Shown: positions 44,301 through 51,920 of the stretch, piece by piece
Layout of the letters: every line of letters begins with the position of its first letter
Position numbering within the stretch: position 1 is the first letter of the stretch
Source of the DNA: Raineya sp.
Lineage (GTDB): Bacteria; Bacteroidota; Bacteroidia; Cytophagales; Thermonemataceae
DNA length: 64,000 bases
Direction of reading: 5' to 3'
Assembly (NCBI GenBank): GCA_025454915.1
Contig: JALONN010000003.1
Coordinates: forward strand, 62,001 to 126,000
The notes under the pieces: model-generated
What the model saw: only the letters and a program-made list of their open reading frames with translations
What the model was told of the DNA's origin: nothing
Database searches by the model: none
Translations under genes and position numbers: made by a program

Positions 44301-44555
44301 CTAGAGGATGTTTCTGAACAGTTAGGGCTATTCCCTAATCCAACAACAGACAAATTGCAGGTAAATCTACCCAAAGAATTTACAGGAAATAATGTTTTGG
44401 AAATTACAGATGTAAGTGGTCGTAAGGTATACCAAAAAATGATACAAGATGGTTTAAAACAAAATATTGATTTGAACAATCTGCCCAAAGGTGTTTATAT
44501 TTTAGAAATCAGAAATGAAAAATATAAAGCCATTAAAAAAGTAATTAAACAATAA
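41361..44555 (+). CDS. Secreted subtilisin-like (S8) serine peptidase with T9SS sorting domain
   Basis: The start at 41361 gives a proper signal peptide (MKKLYLSIILCYLSLALVAQ); the upstream frame has no signal. The 1064-residue protein has a propeptide to about 200, an S8 domain (about 220-500) with catalytic triad D242 (VVSMGDDGT), H270 (GDHGDHVSGII) and S430 (GTSMACPAISG), a P-proprotein-like/jelly-roll region (about 505-620), Ig/FN3-like modules, a CARDB-like module (about 810-905), and a C-terminal type A T9SS sorting domain (LGLFPNPTTDKLQVNLP, LPKGVYILEI). It should be exported and cleaved by the T9SS sortase, acting as an extracellular protease. A strong terminator follows. Confidence 0.92.
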   Translation: MKKLYLSIILCYLSLALVAQNYRLELQSGNQPSKIAVEQFTAQRQVFTQSRFGTGTYVILQFHKIPNETAKANIQNKGITLLNYLPNYAFWAYLPDNINAEALKNLGVKDIYPYGAEDKISIAFKGKNKPLWAIKESGKYDIYIQLYNNVGIEQAKNILKNYTWIKILNEKAMSNTMELRIPVEKLSQIAQIPVVFYVEPTNPEPYLENREATSNHRVNFLNSEYAAGRKYDGTGVVVSMGDDGTADSHMDKKGRVTNNTSTNDGDHGDHVSGIIMGAGNINPLMKGQAPGANLETYLYHGDIDNMPTPYTTKNVRITSHSLGEGVNAGYNSAAVNVDQQIRQYPDLMHVFSSGNSGSGYFTITGGRKAGKNVMAVGNLSKTDVISGSSSRGPVGSGSVDGRLKPEICAVGSSVLSTVENNNYGNKSGTSMACPAISGTLAVMYHAYKSLNSNNNPSSALIKAILMNTADDLGNAGPDYIYGYGRVNARRAVLTLEGNRYFENNISQGGNNTHTINVPAGTKQLKVMVYWNDYEGTAAAATPLVNNINMTVTTPASTTIQPWILDPANPSSSATRGVDNRNNSEQITIDDPATGNHTVNIAGTTIPQGPQNYVVVYEFVKDEIVVTFPLGGESFHPSENEVIRWDAWGTDGNFTLEYSTNNGTSWTNITTVAGSARSFTWAVPNAPSGQALVRVTKGALSSQSIANFSIQAPPTGLTLVAACNGVSVSWTASAGATGYEVFRLGTKYMESVGTTTTTSLVDPVATGSTYWYAVRALGANDSKSRRTLAQSFAYNSVVCATDASISNITPKGNLCILTSSSNIQITVSNAGTNVLNNLTINYTVKKADNSIVHTGSANIATLTPSATQNISFTADLGRVNENYTIEATVTTAGDANTANNTLSVTAFNAGVNVAITQDGSKIVATSGYRNYRWFLNGALIASTGTVNELNISQTGTYKVEAQSTASTCKNTSVDFAVTVLALEDVSEQLGLFPNPTTDKLQVNLPKEFTGNNVLEITDVSGRKVYQKMIQDGLKQNIDLNNLPKGVYILEIRNEKYKAIKKVIKQ

Positions 44556-44560
44556 AATGA

Positions 44561-44596
44561 AAAAGAAAGACTTTGTAAACACAAAGTCTTTCTTTT
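44561..44596 (+). terminator. Intrinsic terminator of the subtilase gene
   Basis: A perfect 16-base stem with a four-base loop (44561-44576 and 44581-44596, core GAAAGACTTTGT), ending in a T run. Confidence 0.85.
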
Positions 44597-44629
44597 TTTC
44601 TATCTTGCAAGGGCTTCAAATAAGTTTAT

Positions 44630-45256
44630 ATGCAAGACTTTTTCGTCAATTATTTAGGCGTTTCAGAGAGCCTATTTGCTTGGGTTATTTTGCCCTGTCT
44701 TATCTTTTTAGCTCGTATTACAGATGTATCTATTGGTACTGTACGAATTTTACTCATGATGAATGGTAAAAAGAAACTGGCTACTTTTTTAGGCTTCTGT
44801 GAATCTTTAATCTGGGTAACAGTCATTACGGCAATTTTTAAACAAGTTAATAATCCGCTTGCTTATGTAGCATATGCAGGAGGCTATGCAACAGGTACTT
44901 TTATAGGAATGACACTCGAAAATAAACTGGCAGTTGGTAAAGTTTTAGTACGTTTTATCACTCGTCAGGATGCTTCTGCTCTTGTGGAACACCTCAAGAC
45001 GACTCGTTTTGGTTTTACCAATGTCAAAGCAGAAGGACACAAGGGAGGCGTAAACCTGATTTTTTCAGTTGTGGAGCGTAAAGATTTAAAAGAATTGGTA
45101 GATGTTGTAAAAAGTTACCACCCCAAAGCTTTTTATAGTGTTGAAGCTACTAAATATGCTTCTGAACCAATAGAAGACAATGAGGAAGAGTCTTTACAAA
45201 AAAGAAAACAAAACTTTTTTCAATTATTTATGAAAGATTTTCTGAAAAGAAAGTAA
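44630..45256 (+). CDS. UPF0316 membrane protein with DUF2179 domain
   Basis: The 208-residue protein has three membrane helices in the first 90 residues (VILPCLIFLARITDVSIGTV, LGFCESLIWVTVITAI, AYAGGYATGTFIGM) and a C-terminal DUF2179 ferredoxin-like domain (VLVRFITRQDASALVEHL, GGVNLIFSVVERKDLKEL), the plan of the UPF0316 family. The C-terminal 30 residues are charged. The function is unknown; the C-terminal domain is shared with YitT-type transport-like proteins. It is 73 bases before mraY on the same strand. Confidence 0.9.
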   Translation: MQDFFVNYLGVSESLFAWVILPCLIFLARITDVSIGTVRILLMMNGKKKLATFLGFCESLIWVTVITAIFKQVNNPLAYVAYAGGYATGTFIGMTLENKLAVGKVLVRFITRQDASALVEHLKTTRFGFTNVKAEGHKGGVNLIFSVVERKDLKELVDVVKSYHPKAFYSVEATKYASEPIEDNEEESLQKRKQNFFQLFMKDFLKRK

Positions 45257-45329
45257 GTTTGAACTTGGAAAACAGTAAACATTGAACAATTATTTACAGA
45301 CCATCTGGTTTTAACCATTCACCTAATTT

Positions 45330-46607
45330 ATGTTATATTATCTTTTTGATTATTTAGAACGAGAATTTGATTTCTTTGGTGCTGGGGTATTTCAATACAT
45401 TTCATTCAGAGCAGGAGCTGCAACTTTGCTTTCCCTATTGATTAGTACAATCTATGGAAAGAAAATTATTAATTATTTGCGTAAAAAACAAATAGGTGAG
45501 GATATTAGGAATTTGGGGTTGAGTGGACAATTGGAAAAAAAAGGAACACCTACTATGGGAGGAGTTATCATTATTCTTTCTATTCTGATTCCTACATTAC
45601 TGTTTGCCAAATTAGATAATATCTATGTTTTGTTACTGATTGTTACCCTTGTAGGTTTAGGGTTTATAGGTTTTGTAGATGATTACTTAAAACTGGCAAA
45701 AAAAAATAAAGAAGGTCTTTCTGGTAAATTCAAAATTGTAGGGCAGGTCAGTATTGGCTTGGTTGTAGGAGTAACCCTTTATTACCACAGTGGAGTGGTG
45801 GTACAAGAGCGTGTACCTTTAGGTCAGGAAGAACGAATTGAGCAAATTAAAAAAGAAGGAAAAGATGTAAGAATTGATAAAATTGAAAAAAAAGGAGACA
45901 AGCCTTATTACGCTGTAGCCTATAAATCAACAAAAACAACGGTTCCGTTTTTAAAAGGAAACTCTTTTGATTACAAGGTTCTCAATGTGGTACATACAGA
46001 CTGGCTGGAAGCAATCATTTATATTGGAATGGTTATTTTTGTAGTAACAGCCGTTTCAAATGCGTCAAATATTACAGATGGAATAGATGGACTGGCAGCT
46101 GGTACATCTGGAATCATAGGGCTTACACTAGCTATTTTTGCATATCTATCAGGTAATATCATATTTTCGGGCTATCTGAATATTATGTACATTCCAAATT
46201 TGGGAGAACTTGTAATATTCGCCACAGCTTTTGCTGGAGCTTGTGCTGGTTTTTTGTGGTATAATTCGTTTCCTGCTCAGATTTTTATGGGTGATACAGG
46301 TAGCCTTGCATTGGGGGGAGTCATAGCTGTTTTAGCTATTTGCATACGTAAAGAACTGATGATACCCGTTTTATGTGGAATATTTTTTGCGGAAGTTCTT
46401 TCTGTAACTCTACAAGTTGCATATTTTAAATATCAACGTCGTAAACATGGTTTAGAATATGCTCAAAAAAATCGTTTGTTCTTGATGGCACCACTACATC
46501 ATCATTATCAGAAAAAAGGCTATCATGAAGCCAAAATCGTAACACGTTTCTGGCTGATTAGTATTTTGCTAGCTGTATTTTGTCTAGTAACATTAAAATT
46601 AAGATAG
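45330..46607 (+). CDS. mraY: Phospho-N-acetylmuramoyl-pentapeptide-transferase
   Basis: The 425-residue integral membrane protein makes lipid I by joining UDP-MurNAc-pentapeptide to undecaprenyl phosphate. Family motifs are [14 protein letters not shown], the aspartate pair in [42 protein letters not shown] and [19 protein letters not shown]. It is longer than E. coli MraY (about 360) because of an extracytoplasmic-loop insert near residues 155-215 ([20 protein letters not shown]), common in Bacteroidota. It stands apart from other murein (dcw) genes, with an unrelated gene on each side. A short imperfect hairpin follows the stop and overlaps the menE end. Confidence 0.96.
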   Translation: MLYYLFDYLEREFDFFGAGVFQYISFRAGAATLLSLLISTIYGKKIINYLRKKQIGEDIRNLGLSGQLEKKGTPTMGGVIIILSILIPTLLFAKLDNIYVLLLIVTLVGLGFIGFVDDYLKLAKKNKEGLSGKFKIVGQVSIGLVVGVTLYYHSGVVVQERVPLGQEERIEQIKKEGKDVRIDKIEKKGDKPYYAVAYKSTKTTVPFLKGNSFDYKVLNVVHTDWLEAIIYIGMVIFVVTAVSNASNITDGIDGLAAGTSGIIGLTLAIFAYLSGNIIFSGYLNIMYIPNLGELVIFATAFAGACAGFLWYNSFPAQIFMGDTGSLALGGVIAVLAICIRKELMIPVLCGIFFAEVLSVTLQVAYFKYQRRKHGLEYAQKNRLFLMAPLHHHYQKKGYHEAKIVTRFWLISILLAVFCLVTLKLR

Positions 46608-46623
46608 AAAAAAGGGGCTTTCT

Positions 46624-47697
46624 TTATAAAGTCCTTTTTATTTTTCCTGTTTCTGTTTCTAAAAAATGCTTCTTGTAAAAAATCTTTTTGGGAAGTTGAT
46701 ATTTATCTACTAATAAAGACAACTCTTTTATAATCAAGGTTTCCAGCTCTTTATCTAAAGAGCTTCCTTCAATACATAATACCAAAATCTGCCCGAAAGT
46801 GTCATGAGGAATGCCCATACAAAAAAATCTTTGGGTGAGTTTGAGCTTCACCCATACTTTTTCGAGATTACTTTCAATGTTTTCCAGTTGAATCTTAATT
46901 CCTCCACTATTAATAATGTTATCAATTCTGCCAACGATTTTAAAATACTGATTATCAATAATTTCTGCTATGTCATTTGTAGTAATTTCTTCAAAATTGG
47001 TAGTAGGAGAAGTGATGCATAAACATTCTCTTTCATCTAATTTGATTTTCACACCTTCAATGGCTTTAAAATAAGGTTGTTTTTGAGAAGTATTGAGTAA
47101 TCGTGTTGCAATGTGAGTAATGGTTTCAGTCATTGCATATGTATGATAAACAGGTACTTGCAGGCTTTCAATGAAAGTTTCTAATGAAGTACTAATGCCT
47201 GCACCACCCAAAATAATGGTTTTAAACTGATTTAATAATGAGATCTTTTCAGGAGTTTTTTCAATAATTGTTTGTAACTGAAGAGGTACAAATGCCACAA
47301 AATCAAATGGTTCAGTTATTTTTTCTAAAGGATTGCTTGAGGGTTCTTGAAGTAACATCTGCCAGCCAAGCTCCAGCCCTCGAATAAGCATCATTTTACC
47401 TGCAATGTAGTCTGTGTGGAGGCAAACCAATGCTGTTTCGCCTCCTTTGAGTCCAAATGCTAATTGTGTAAGGCGTACACTTTCAAGCATTTGTGTTCTT
47501 GAAATTTCAATAGGTTTGGGCGTTCCCGTTGAACCTGAAGTGTTTACAATAAATGTTTCTTTTCCTGAAAGCCATTCTTTGCAAAATTCAATGGTTTTTT
47601 GGAGATATGGAGAAAAAGAAAGTGTAGATATATCTACACTTTGAATATCAGCAATTTGATAGGGCGTATTTTGATATTGAATACTTGTTTGTTTCAC
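46624..47697 (-). CDS. menE: 2-succinylbenzoate-CoA ligase-like AMP-binding enzyme
   Basis: The 357-residue protein is a short member of the ANL (AMP-dependent synthetase/ligase) family: P-loop VNTSGSTGTPKPIEISR, HTYAMTETITHIA, and a C-terminal domain with IVGRIDNIINSGGIKIQLENIE and the catalytic lysine in ETETGKIKRTL. Size and pattern match Bacteroidota MenE, which makes o-succinylbenzoyl-CoA for menaquinone. The other men genes are not in the window, so the assignment rests on the sequence pattern. Its end lies 16 bases from the convergent mraY stop. Confidence 0.82.
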   Translation of the reverse strand: MKQTSIQYQNTPYQIADIQSVDISTLSFSPYLQKTIEFCKEWLSGKETFIVNTSGSTGTPKPIEISRTQMLESVRLTQLAFGLKGGETALVCLHTDYIAGKMMLIRGLELGWQMLLQEPSSNPLEKITEPFDFVAFVPLQLQTIIEKTPEKISLLNQFKTIILGGAGISTSLETFIESLQVPVYHTYAMTETITHIATRLLNTSQKQPYFKAIEGVKIKLDERECLCITSPTTNFEEITTNDIAEIIDNQYFKIVGRIDNIINSGGIKIQLENIESNLEKVWVKLKLTQRFFCMGIPHDTFGQILVLCIEGSSLDKELETLIIKELSLLVDKYQLPKKIFYKKHFLETETGKIKRTL

Positions 47698-47708
47698 AAT
47701 TTTATACC

Positions 47709-47790
47709 AAACCTTATAGGTTTATTTTTTATAAAAACTTGATAATCAGTAAATAAACTCATAAAAATTATTTAAAACCTATAAGGTTTT
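47709..47790. repeat. Pair of AACCTATAAGG palindromes between nadC and menE
   Basis: Two short palindromes, AAACCTTATAGGTTT (47709-47723) and AAAACCTATAAGGTTTT (47774-47790), flank a 50-base AT-rich spacer. Each can fold alone, and they can pair with each other. The right-hand copy is a probable nadC terminator. They belong to the dispersed CCTATAAGG set. Confidence 0.65.
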
Positions 47791-47795
47791 TATTT

Positions 47796-48659
47796 TTATG
47801 CTTTCATAGCTTTCAGACTAATATCCATACTTTTAATAGAATGGGTAAGAGCTCCCACCGAAATAAAATCAACACCACATTCTGCCACAGCAGCAATAGT
47901 ATCGTGTGTGATGCCTCCAGAGGCTTCTGTCTCAACTTTGCCAGCAATGATGGCTACAGCTTCTTTCATCATGGTTGTATTCATGTTATCAAGCATAATT
48001 ACATCCACGCCACCTACTTCAAGAGCTTCTTGTACCTCCTGAAGATTTCGGGTTTCTACTTCAATACGTAGTTTTCTACCTGTTTCTTTAAGGTAATTTT
48101 GTGCAGCCAAAACAGCCTGTCTGATGCCTCCAGCATAGTCTATGTGGTTGTCTTTGAGCATAATCATGTCGTACAAACCAAAACGATGGTTTTTACCACC
48201 ACCAATCCATACAGCCCATTTTTCACAAATTCTAAAATTGGGTGTTGTCTTGCGGGTATCTAATAATTTTGCTTTGGTATGGGCTATTTTCTGATTGAGT
48301 ACATCAGTAAAAGTGGCAATACCACTCATGCGTTGCATACAATTGAGAACGAGGCGTTCAGCCTTTAAAATAGACTGAGCCTTGCCTTCTACATACAAAC
48401 CAATTTGTCCTTTTTCTACTTTTGTGCCATCTTGGATACGGACATCTACTTTTAAATCTGCATCTACTCTGGCAAAAATAATTTGAGCCAGCTCCATACC
48501 TGCAAGAATGCCATTATCTTTGATGATGAGTTGGGCTTTGCCCATAGCATTGCTGGGTACAGATGAAAGAGAAGAGTGGTCTCCATCACCTACATCTTCT
48601 TTTAAGGCACTGTCAATGAGGTTATAAAGAGCTTCGTCGTTGGCGTAAGATGGTCGCAT
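47796..48659 (-). CDS. nadC: Nicotinate-nucleotide pyrophosphorylase (carboxylating)
   Basis: The 287-residue enzyme converts quinolinate and PRPP to nicotinate mononucleotide in de novo NAD synthesis. Motifs include ALKEDVGDGDHSSLSS, ERLVLNCMQRMSGIATFT, LLDTRKTTPNFRICEKWAV, MLKDNHID and EASGGITHDTIAAVAECGVD. It is full length. Neither nadA nor nadB is nearby. It has its own probable promoter, and the gene upstream on the same strand is a DUF4783 protein, a neighbour often seen beside nadC in Bacteroidota. Confidence 0.96.
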   Translation of the reverse strand: MRPSYANDEALYNLIDSALKEDVGDGDHSSLSSVPSNAMGKAQLIIKDNGILAGMELAQIIFARVDADLKVDVRIQDGTKVEKGQIGLYVEGKAQSILKAERLVLNCMQRMSGIATFTDVLNQKIAHTKAKLLDTRKTTPNFRICEKWAVWIGGGKNHRFGLYDMIMLKDNHIDYAGGIRQAVLAAQNYLKETGRKLRIEVETRNLQEVQEALEVGGVDVIMLDNMNTTMMKEAVAIIAGKVETEASGGITHDTIAAVAECGVDFISVGALTHSIKSMDISLKAMKA

Positions 48660-48690
48660 AAAAGGGAATTTTATTTTATAAATACAAAGT

Positions 48691-48720
48691 CAAAAATAAA
48701 CCAAAAAAAGAGTTAAACAA
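48691..48720 (-). promoter_or_regulatory. Consensus Bacteroidota promoter of nadC
   Basis: On the minus strand, TTG (48718-48720), a 19-base spacer and TATTTTTG (48691-48698), about 35 bases before the nadC start. Confidence 0.6.
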
Positions 48721-48725
48721 AAAAT

Positions 48726-48748
48726 AGAGGCAAGTAAAACCTGCCTCT
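48726..48748 (-). terminator. Hairpin after the DUF4783 gene
   Basis: A seven-base stem (AGAGGCA with TGCCTCT) followed by a T run on the minus strand, between the DUF4783 gene and the nadC promoter. Confidence 0.6.
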
Positions 48749-48779
48749 TGTAAAATATGTCATAGTTATGTAATCTATT

Positions 48780-49181
48780 CTATTCTTTAATGAGGGTAAA
48801 ATCCAGAGCATCAATCATATATTTGCCTTGGTGTACTTTTACTTTCATAAAAACACGGTAAGAGCCATTTTGTGAAGCATATTTGCTGATGGAGTAGCTT
48901 ACACCAGAGTTATTGCCTCTGTGGTAATTTTCAAAACCATCAATAGGAGGATTTTTCCCAAAAAAATCTTTCATGACAAACTCTGCTTGATTTCTGCTAT
49001 AGTTTTGTTTTTTACCATCAAAATTGAGTTCAACCGTTTCACTAAAATATTTAGAAAGTCCCTTTGAGTCTCCCTGTCTGATGTGTGCTTCTGCATCTGA
49101 TATTTCTTTTTTCTGAGCAAATGCAATTGTACTACCTAAAAATATCCAAATCAATAACAAACTACGTATATGCTTATTCAT
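48780..49181 (-). CDS. DUF4783 secreted protein (NTF2-like)
   Basis: A 133-residue protein with signal peptide MNKHIRSLLLIWIFLGSTIA and FAQ. The mature part fits the DUF4783/NTF2-like pattern (EISDAEAHIRQGDSKGLSKY, FSETVELNFDGKKQNYSRNQ, AEFVMKDFF, YRVFMKVKVHQGKYMIDALD). The family is periplasmic and uncharacterised and is often found upstream of nadC in Bacteroidota, as here. No catalytic residues are evident. Confidence 0.85.
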   Translation of the reverse strand: MNKHIRSLLLIWIFLGSTIAFAQKKEISDAEAHIRQGDSKGLSKYFSETVELNFDGKKQNYSRNQAEFVMKDFFGKNPPIDGFENYHRGNNSGVSYSISKYASQNGSYRVFMKVKVHQGKYMIDALDFTLIKE

Positions 49182-49272
49182 CCTGAAAATACAAGTTTAA
49201 TGTGTATGCAATAATACTATCAAATTTCGTGCTTTTTTTCATAGATGTAATAAAATTCTCAATTTCGTTCAA

Positions 49273-49303
49273 TTGTCAAAGTCAAATACATTTGCTACTT
49301 TTG
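49273..49303 (+). promoter_or_regulatory. Consensus Bacteroidota promoter of the saccharopine-dehydrogenase-like gene
   Basis: TTG (49273-49275), a 20-base spacer and TACTTTTG (49296-49303), about 30 bases before the ATG at 49332. Confidence 0.65.
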
Positions 49304-49331
49304 CCAAAAAACAATCAAAAACCCAATATTT

Positions 49332-50534
49332 ATGAAGTTAGGTATCATTAGAGAAGGGAAAATTCCCGTAGATAGACGTGTAGTATTATTGCCAGAACAG
49401 TGCAAAAAAATAGAGCAAGATTTTCCTGAAGTAAAAGTGTTTGTACAGTCAAGTGTGGTTCGTTGCCTCAAAGATGAAGAATATGAGGCACTTAACCTAC
49501 CTGTTATGGAAAATATGGATGAATGTGATGTGCTTATAGGTGTAAAAGAAGTTCCTATAAAAGATTTGATACCTCATAAAACATATTTCTTTTTTTCTCA
49601 TACCATTAAAAAACAGGCTTATAACAGAAAATTATTGCAAGCTGTTTTAGAAAAAAATATCCGACTACTTGATTACGAGTGTCTTACAGATATTAATGAG
49701 GAAAGAATTATTGCCTTTGGGCGTTATGCAGGGATTGTAGGGGCTTACCATGCCTTTCGTACATGGGGCTTAAAATACAGACTTTATGAGCTTCATAGAG
49801 CCATCGATTGTAAAGATTATAATGATTTACTACGAGAACTAAAAAAAGTTCGTTTACCTAATATCAAAATTGCCATTACAGGAAGAGGTCGTTCTGGAAA
49901 AGGAGCTATTGAGATTGTAAAAGCTCTCAATATCAGACAGGTAAGCCCAGAAGAGTATTTAAATCAGACTTTCAATGAGCCTGTTTTTGTGGTGTTAGCA
50001 TCTTCTGATTACTACAAAGCCAAAGATGTGAATACATCATTTGATAAATTTTATGACAATCCAGAGCTTTTTGAATCAGATTTTGTCAAGTATGCTAATC
50101 AGACAGATTTATATATTTCGACTCACTTTTGGAATCCCAAAGCTCCCAAACTATTTACTTTAGAGGACACCAAAAGCCCTGATTTTAAAGTCAGCATTAT
50201 TGCAGATATTACTTGTGATATAGAAGGCTCAATACCAACGACTTTAAGAGCTTCAACCATTGCAGATCCTCTCTACGATTTTAATCCTGAAACAGCACAA
50301 GAGGAGAGGGCTTTTAGTAATCTAAATAATATTACAGTGATGGCAGTAGATAATTTACCTACTGAGCTTCCTTTTGGAGCTTCTAAAGATTTTGGAGAAC
50401 AGTTTATTAAGCAGGTTTTACCTCAATTCTTTAATGGAGACAAAGATAAAGTTTTAGAAAGAGCTACCATTGCTCAAAATGGTAAACTGACACCTTATTT
50501 TGCTTATTTGCAAGATTATGTAGATGGGAAGTAA
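49332..50534 (+). CDS. Saccharopine dehydrogenase (LYS1/LKR)-like oxidoreductase
   Basis: The 400-residue protein belongs to the alanine dehydrogenase/transhydrogenase/saccharopine dehydrogenase superfamily. The N-terminal motif GIIREGKIPVDRRVVLLPEQ, the run FFFSHTIKKQAYNRKLLQAV, LLDYECLTDINEERIIAFGR and the GRGRSGKGAIE nucleotide-binding loop fit the lysine-forming saccharopine dehydrogenase or lysine-ketoglutarate reductase branch. DNLPTELPFGASKDFG in the C-terminal part is also typical. It should form or split saccharopine with NAD(P) in lysine metabolism, but the direction is not clear. No partner gene is adjacent. It has a strong promoter. Confidence 0.85.
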   Translation: MKLGIIREGKIPVDRRVVLLPEQCKKIEQDFPEVKVFVQSSVVRCLKDEEYEALNLPVMENMDECDVLIGVKEVPIKDLIPHKTYFFFSHTIKKQAYNRKLLQAVLEKNIRLLDYECLTDINEERIIAFGRYAGIVGAYHAFRTWGLKYRLYELHRAIDCKDYNDLLRELKKVRLPNIKIAITGRGRSGKGAIEIVKALNIRQVSPEEYLNQTFNEPVFVVLASSDYYKAKDVNTSFDKFYDNPELFESDFVKYANQTDLYISTHFWNPKAPKLFTLEDTKSPDFKVSIIADITCDIEGSIPTTLRASTIADPLYDFNPETAQEERAFSNLNNITVMAVDNLPTELPFGASKDFGEQFIKQVLPQFFNGDKDKVLERATIAQNGKLTPYFAYLQDYVDGK

Positions 50535-50607
50535 AAAATATTTAATTTGAGAAAATGTTTTGAAAAGATTACTCGTTTATCTGCCAAATACAAAACCATA
50601 TTGATAC

Positions 50608-51792
50608 ATGATTTCTTTAGAAAAAGGTCTTTTAAATGGAACACACTGCCCCAATTGTGGCACAGAACAATATGAAGGTTCATCACACTGCCATAAATGT
50701 GGACAAAAACATCTGGATATCAGAAAATCGGCTTGGAGTTTTTTTAAAGATTTCTTGGATACCAATTTTAATTTTGATAGCAAGGTATTTAGAACAGGAC
50801 TGTATTTAATTATTCGTCCAGGGTATCTGACCAAAGCCTTCATTGAAGGTAAGAGAACAGCTTTTTTGCCACCCATTCGTTTGTATATTTTCTTTTCTGT
50901 ATTCTTTTTTGCAGGTTTAGTTGCCAGCGTTCCACATGTCAATGAAACAACAGACGAAGAGAAAGCAGAACGAAGAAAAAAAGATTCTATTACCCTTGCC
51001 AACCAACAGAAATGGATGAAAGAAGACAAGTCCAATGTATCTAAAAGTAAGAAAAAAGGTAAAAAGCAAAAAATAGAGGTAGAAAGGGATATCAATGTGC
51101 GAGAAATTGAGAAAGCTTTACAGGTAGAACAAGTATATCTGAAATTATCTAAACAAAGCTTAGATTCTAGTGCAAAAAGTAAGATAGATACAGCTTTCTC
51201 CAAAGACCTCAAATATCTGAAATATCTAAGAGAGAAGCATTTCGATCTCAATTTCAGTTTTGGTAGAAAATCCGAAACAAAGGCTAATATTAAGCTGATA
51301 GATGTTTATACTTTGCCTGTGGACTCAATTTTCAAAAAATACAAGATTACACAAACATGGCAAAAAGTTCTTTTCAGACAAAGTATCAAAACAGCCAAGG
51401 ATCCTGATGGTTTTATCAGAGATTTTGTAGGCTCTAAACTGTGGTGGGCAACTCTTCTGATGATTCCTTTTATGGCTTTGATGCTCAAATTATTGTATAT
51501 TCGTCGTAAACGCTATTATTCTGAGCATTTAATCTATGGGTTTCATTTCTTTAGTATCACATTACTTTTGGGTATTCCTATTTTTTATATCAAGGATGAG
51601 GATGCTCAAGGAATTTATTTTGGCATTTTCTTTTTAGTAACAGTTATCTATCAAATTATTTCACAAAGAGTTGTTTATGAGCAGGGTTGGATAAAAACTA
51701 TCATAAAGGCTTTATTATTACAATTTCTTATTTTTATAGGGTCCATATTTTTTATGATATTTGCTGCTATTATAGGAGTTTTGATGTTATAA
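50608..51792 (+). CDS. DUF3667 membrane protein with N-terminal zinc ribbon
   Basis: The protein starts with a two-CxxC zinc ribbon (HCPNCGTEQYEGSSHCHKCG), followed by the DUF3667 membrane domain: FFKDFLDTNFNFDSKVFRTG, IIRPGYLTKAFIEGKRTAF, a first helix PPIRLYIFFSVFFFAG, and three or more helices at the C-terminus (about 285-394). In between lies a long charged region (about 110-240) with many Lys and Glu. The family is common in Bacteroidota and its function is unknown. It ends 130 bases before the fasciclin gene, with two hairpins between. Confidence 0.85.
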   Translation: MISLEKGLLNGTHCPNCGTEQYEGSSHCHKCGQKHLDIRKSAWSFFKDFLDTNFNFDSKVFRTGLYLIIRPGYLTKAFIEGKRTAFLPPIRLYIFFSVFFFAGLVASVPHVNETTDEEKAERRKKDSITLANQQKWMKEDKSNVSKSKKKGKKQKIEVERDINVREIEKALQVEQVYLKLSKQSLDSSAKSKIDTAFSKDLKYLKYLREKHFDLNFSFGRKSETKANIKLIDVYTLPVDSIFKKYKITQTWQKVLFRQSIKTAKDPDGFIRDFVGSKLWWATLLMIPFMALMLKLLYIRRKRYYSEHLIYGFHFFSITLLLGIPIFYIKDEDAQGIYFGIFFLVTVIYQIISQRVVYEQGWIKTIIKALLLQFLIFIGSIFFMIFAAIIGVLML

Positions 51793-51848
51793 TAATTACA
51801 GTTGAGAAAAATTATCTTACAATTAAGCAATCAAATTTGACAGTTCAG

Positions 51849-51867
51849 TATGGTTCTTTTAACCATA
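51849..51867 (+). promoter_or_regulatory. Short leader hairpin upstream of the fasciclin gene
   Basis: A seven-base stem (TATGGTT, 51849-51855, with AACCATA, 51861-51867). CCATAA at 51863-51868 can instead pair with TTATGG at 51882-51887, so this hairpin has a mutually exclusive alternative reaching into the next one. Confidence 0.4.
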
Positions 51868-51869
51868 AG

Positions 51870-51920
51870 AAAAAATGAGGGTTATGGATACAGATTTGTA
51901 TCACTAAATCCTCATTTTTT
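51870..51920 (+). terminator. Terminator-like hairpin directly abutting the fasciclin start codon
   Basis: The outer arms AAAAAATGAGG (51870-51880) and CCTCATTTTTT (51910-51920) enclose an inner stem GATACA/TGTATC (51887-51892 with 51897-51902). The T run ends immediately before the ATG at 51921. It may terminate the DUF3667 transcript or act as an attenuator in the fasciclin leader. Confidence 0.6.
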
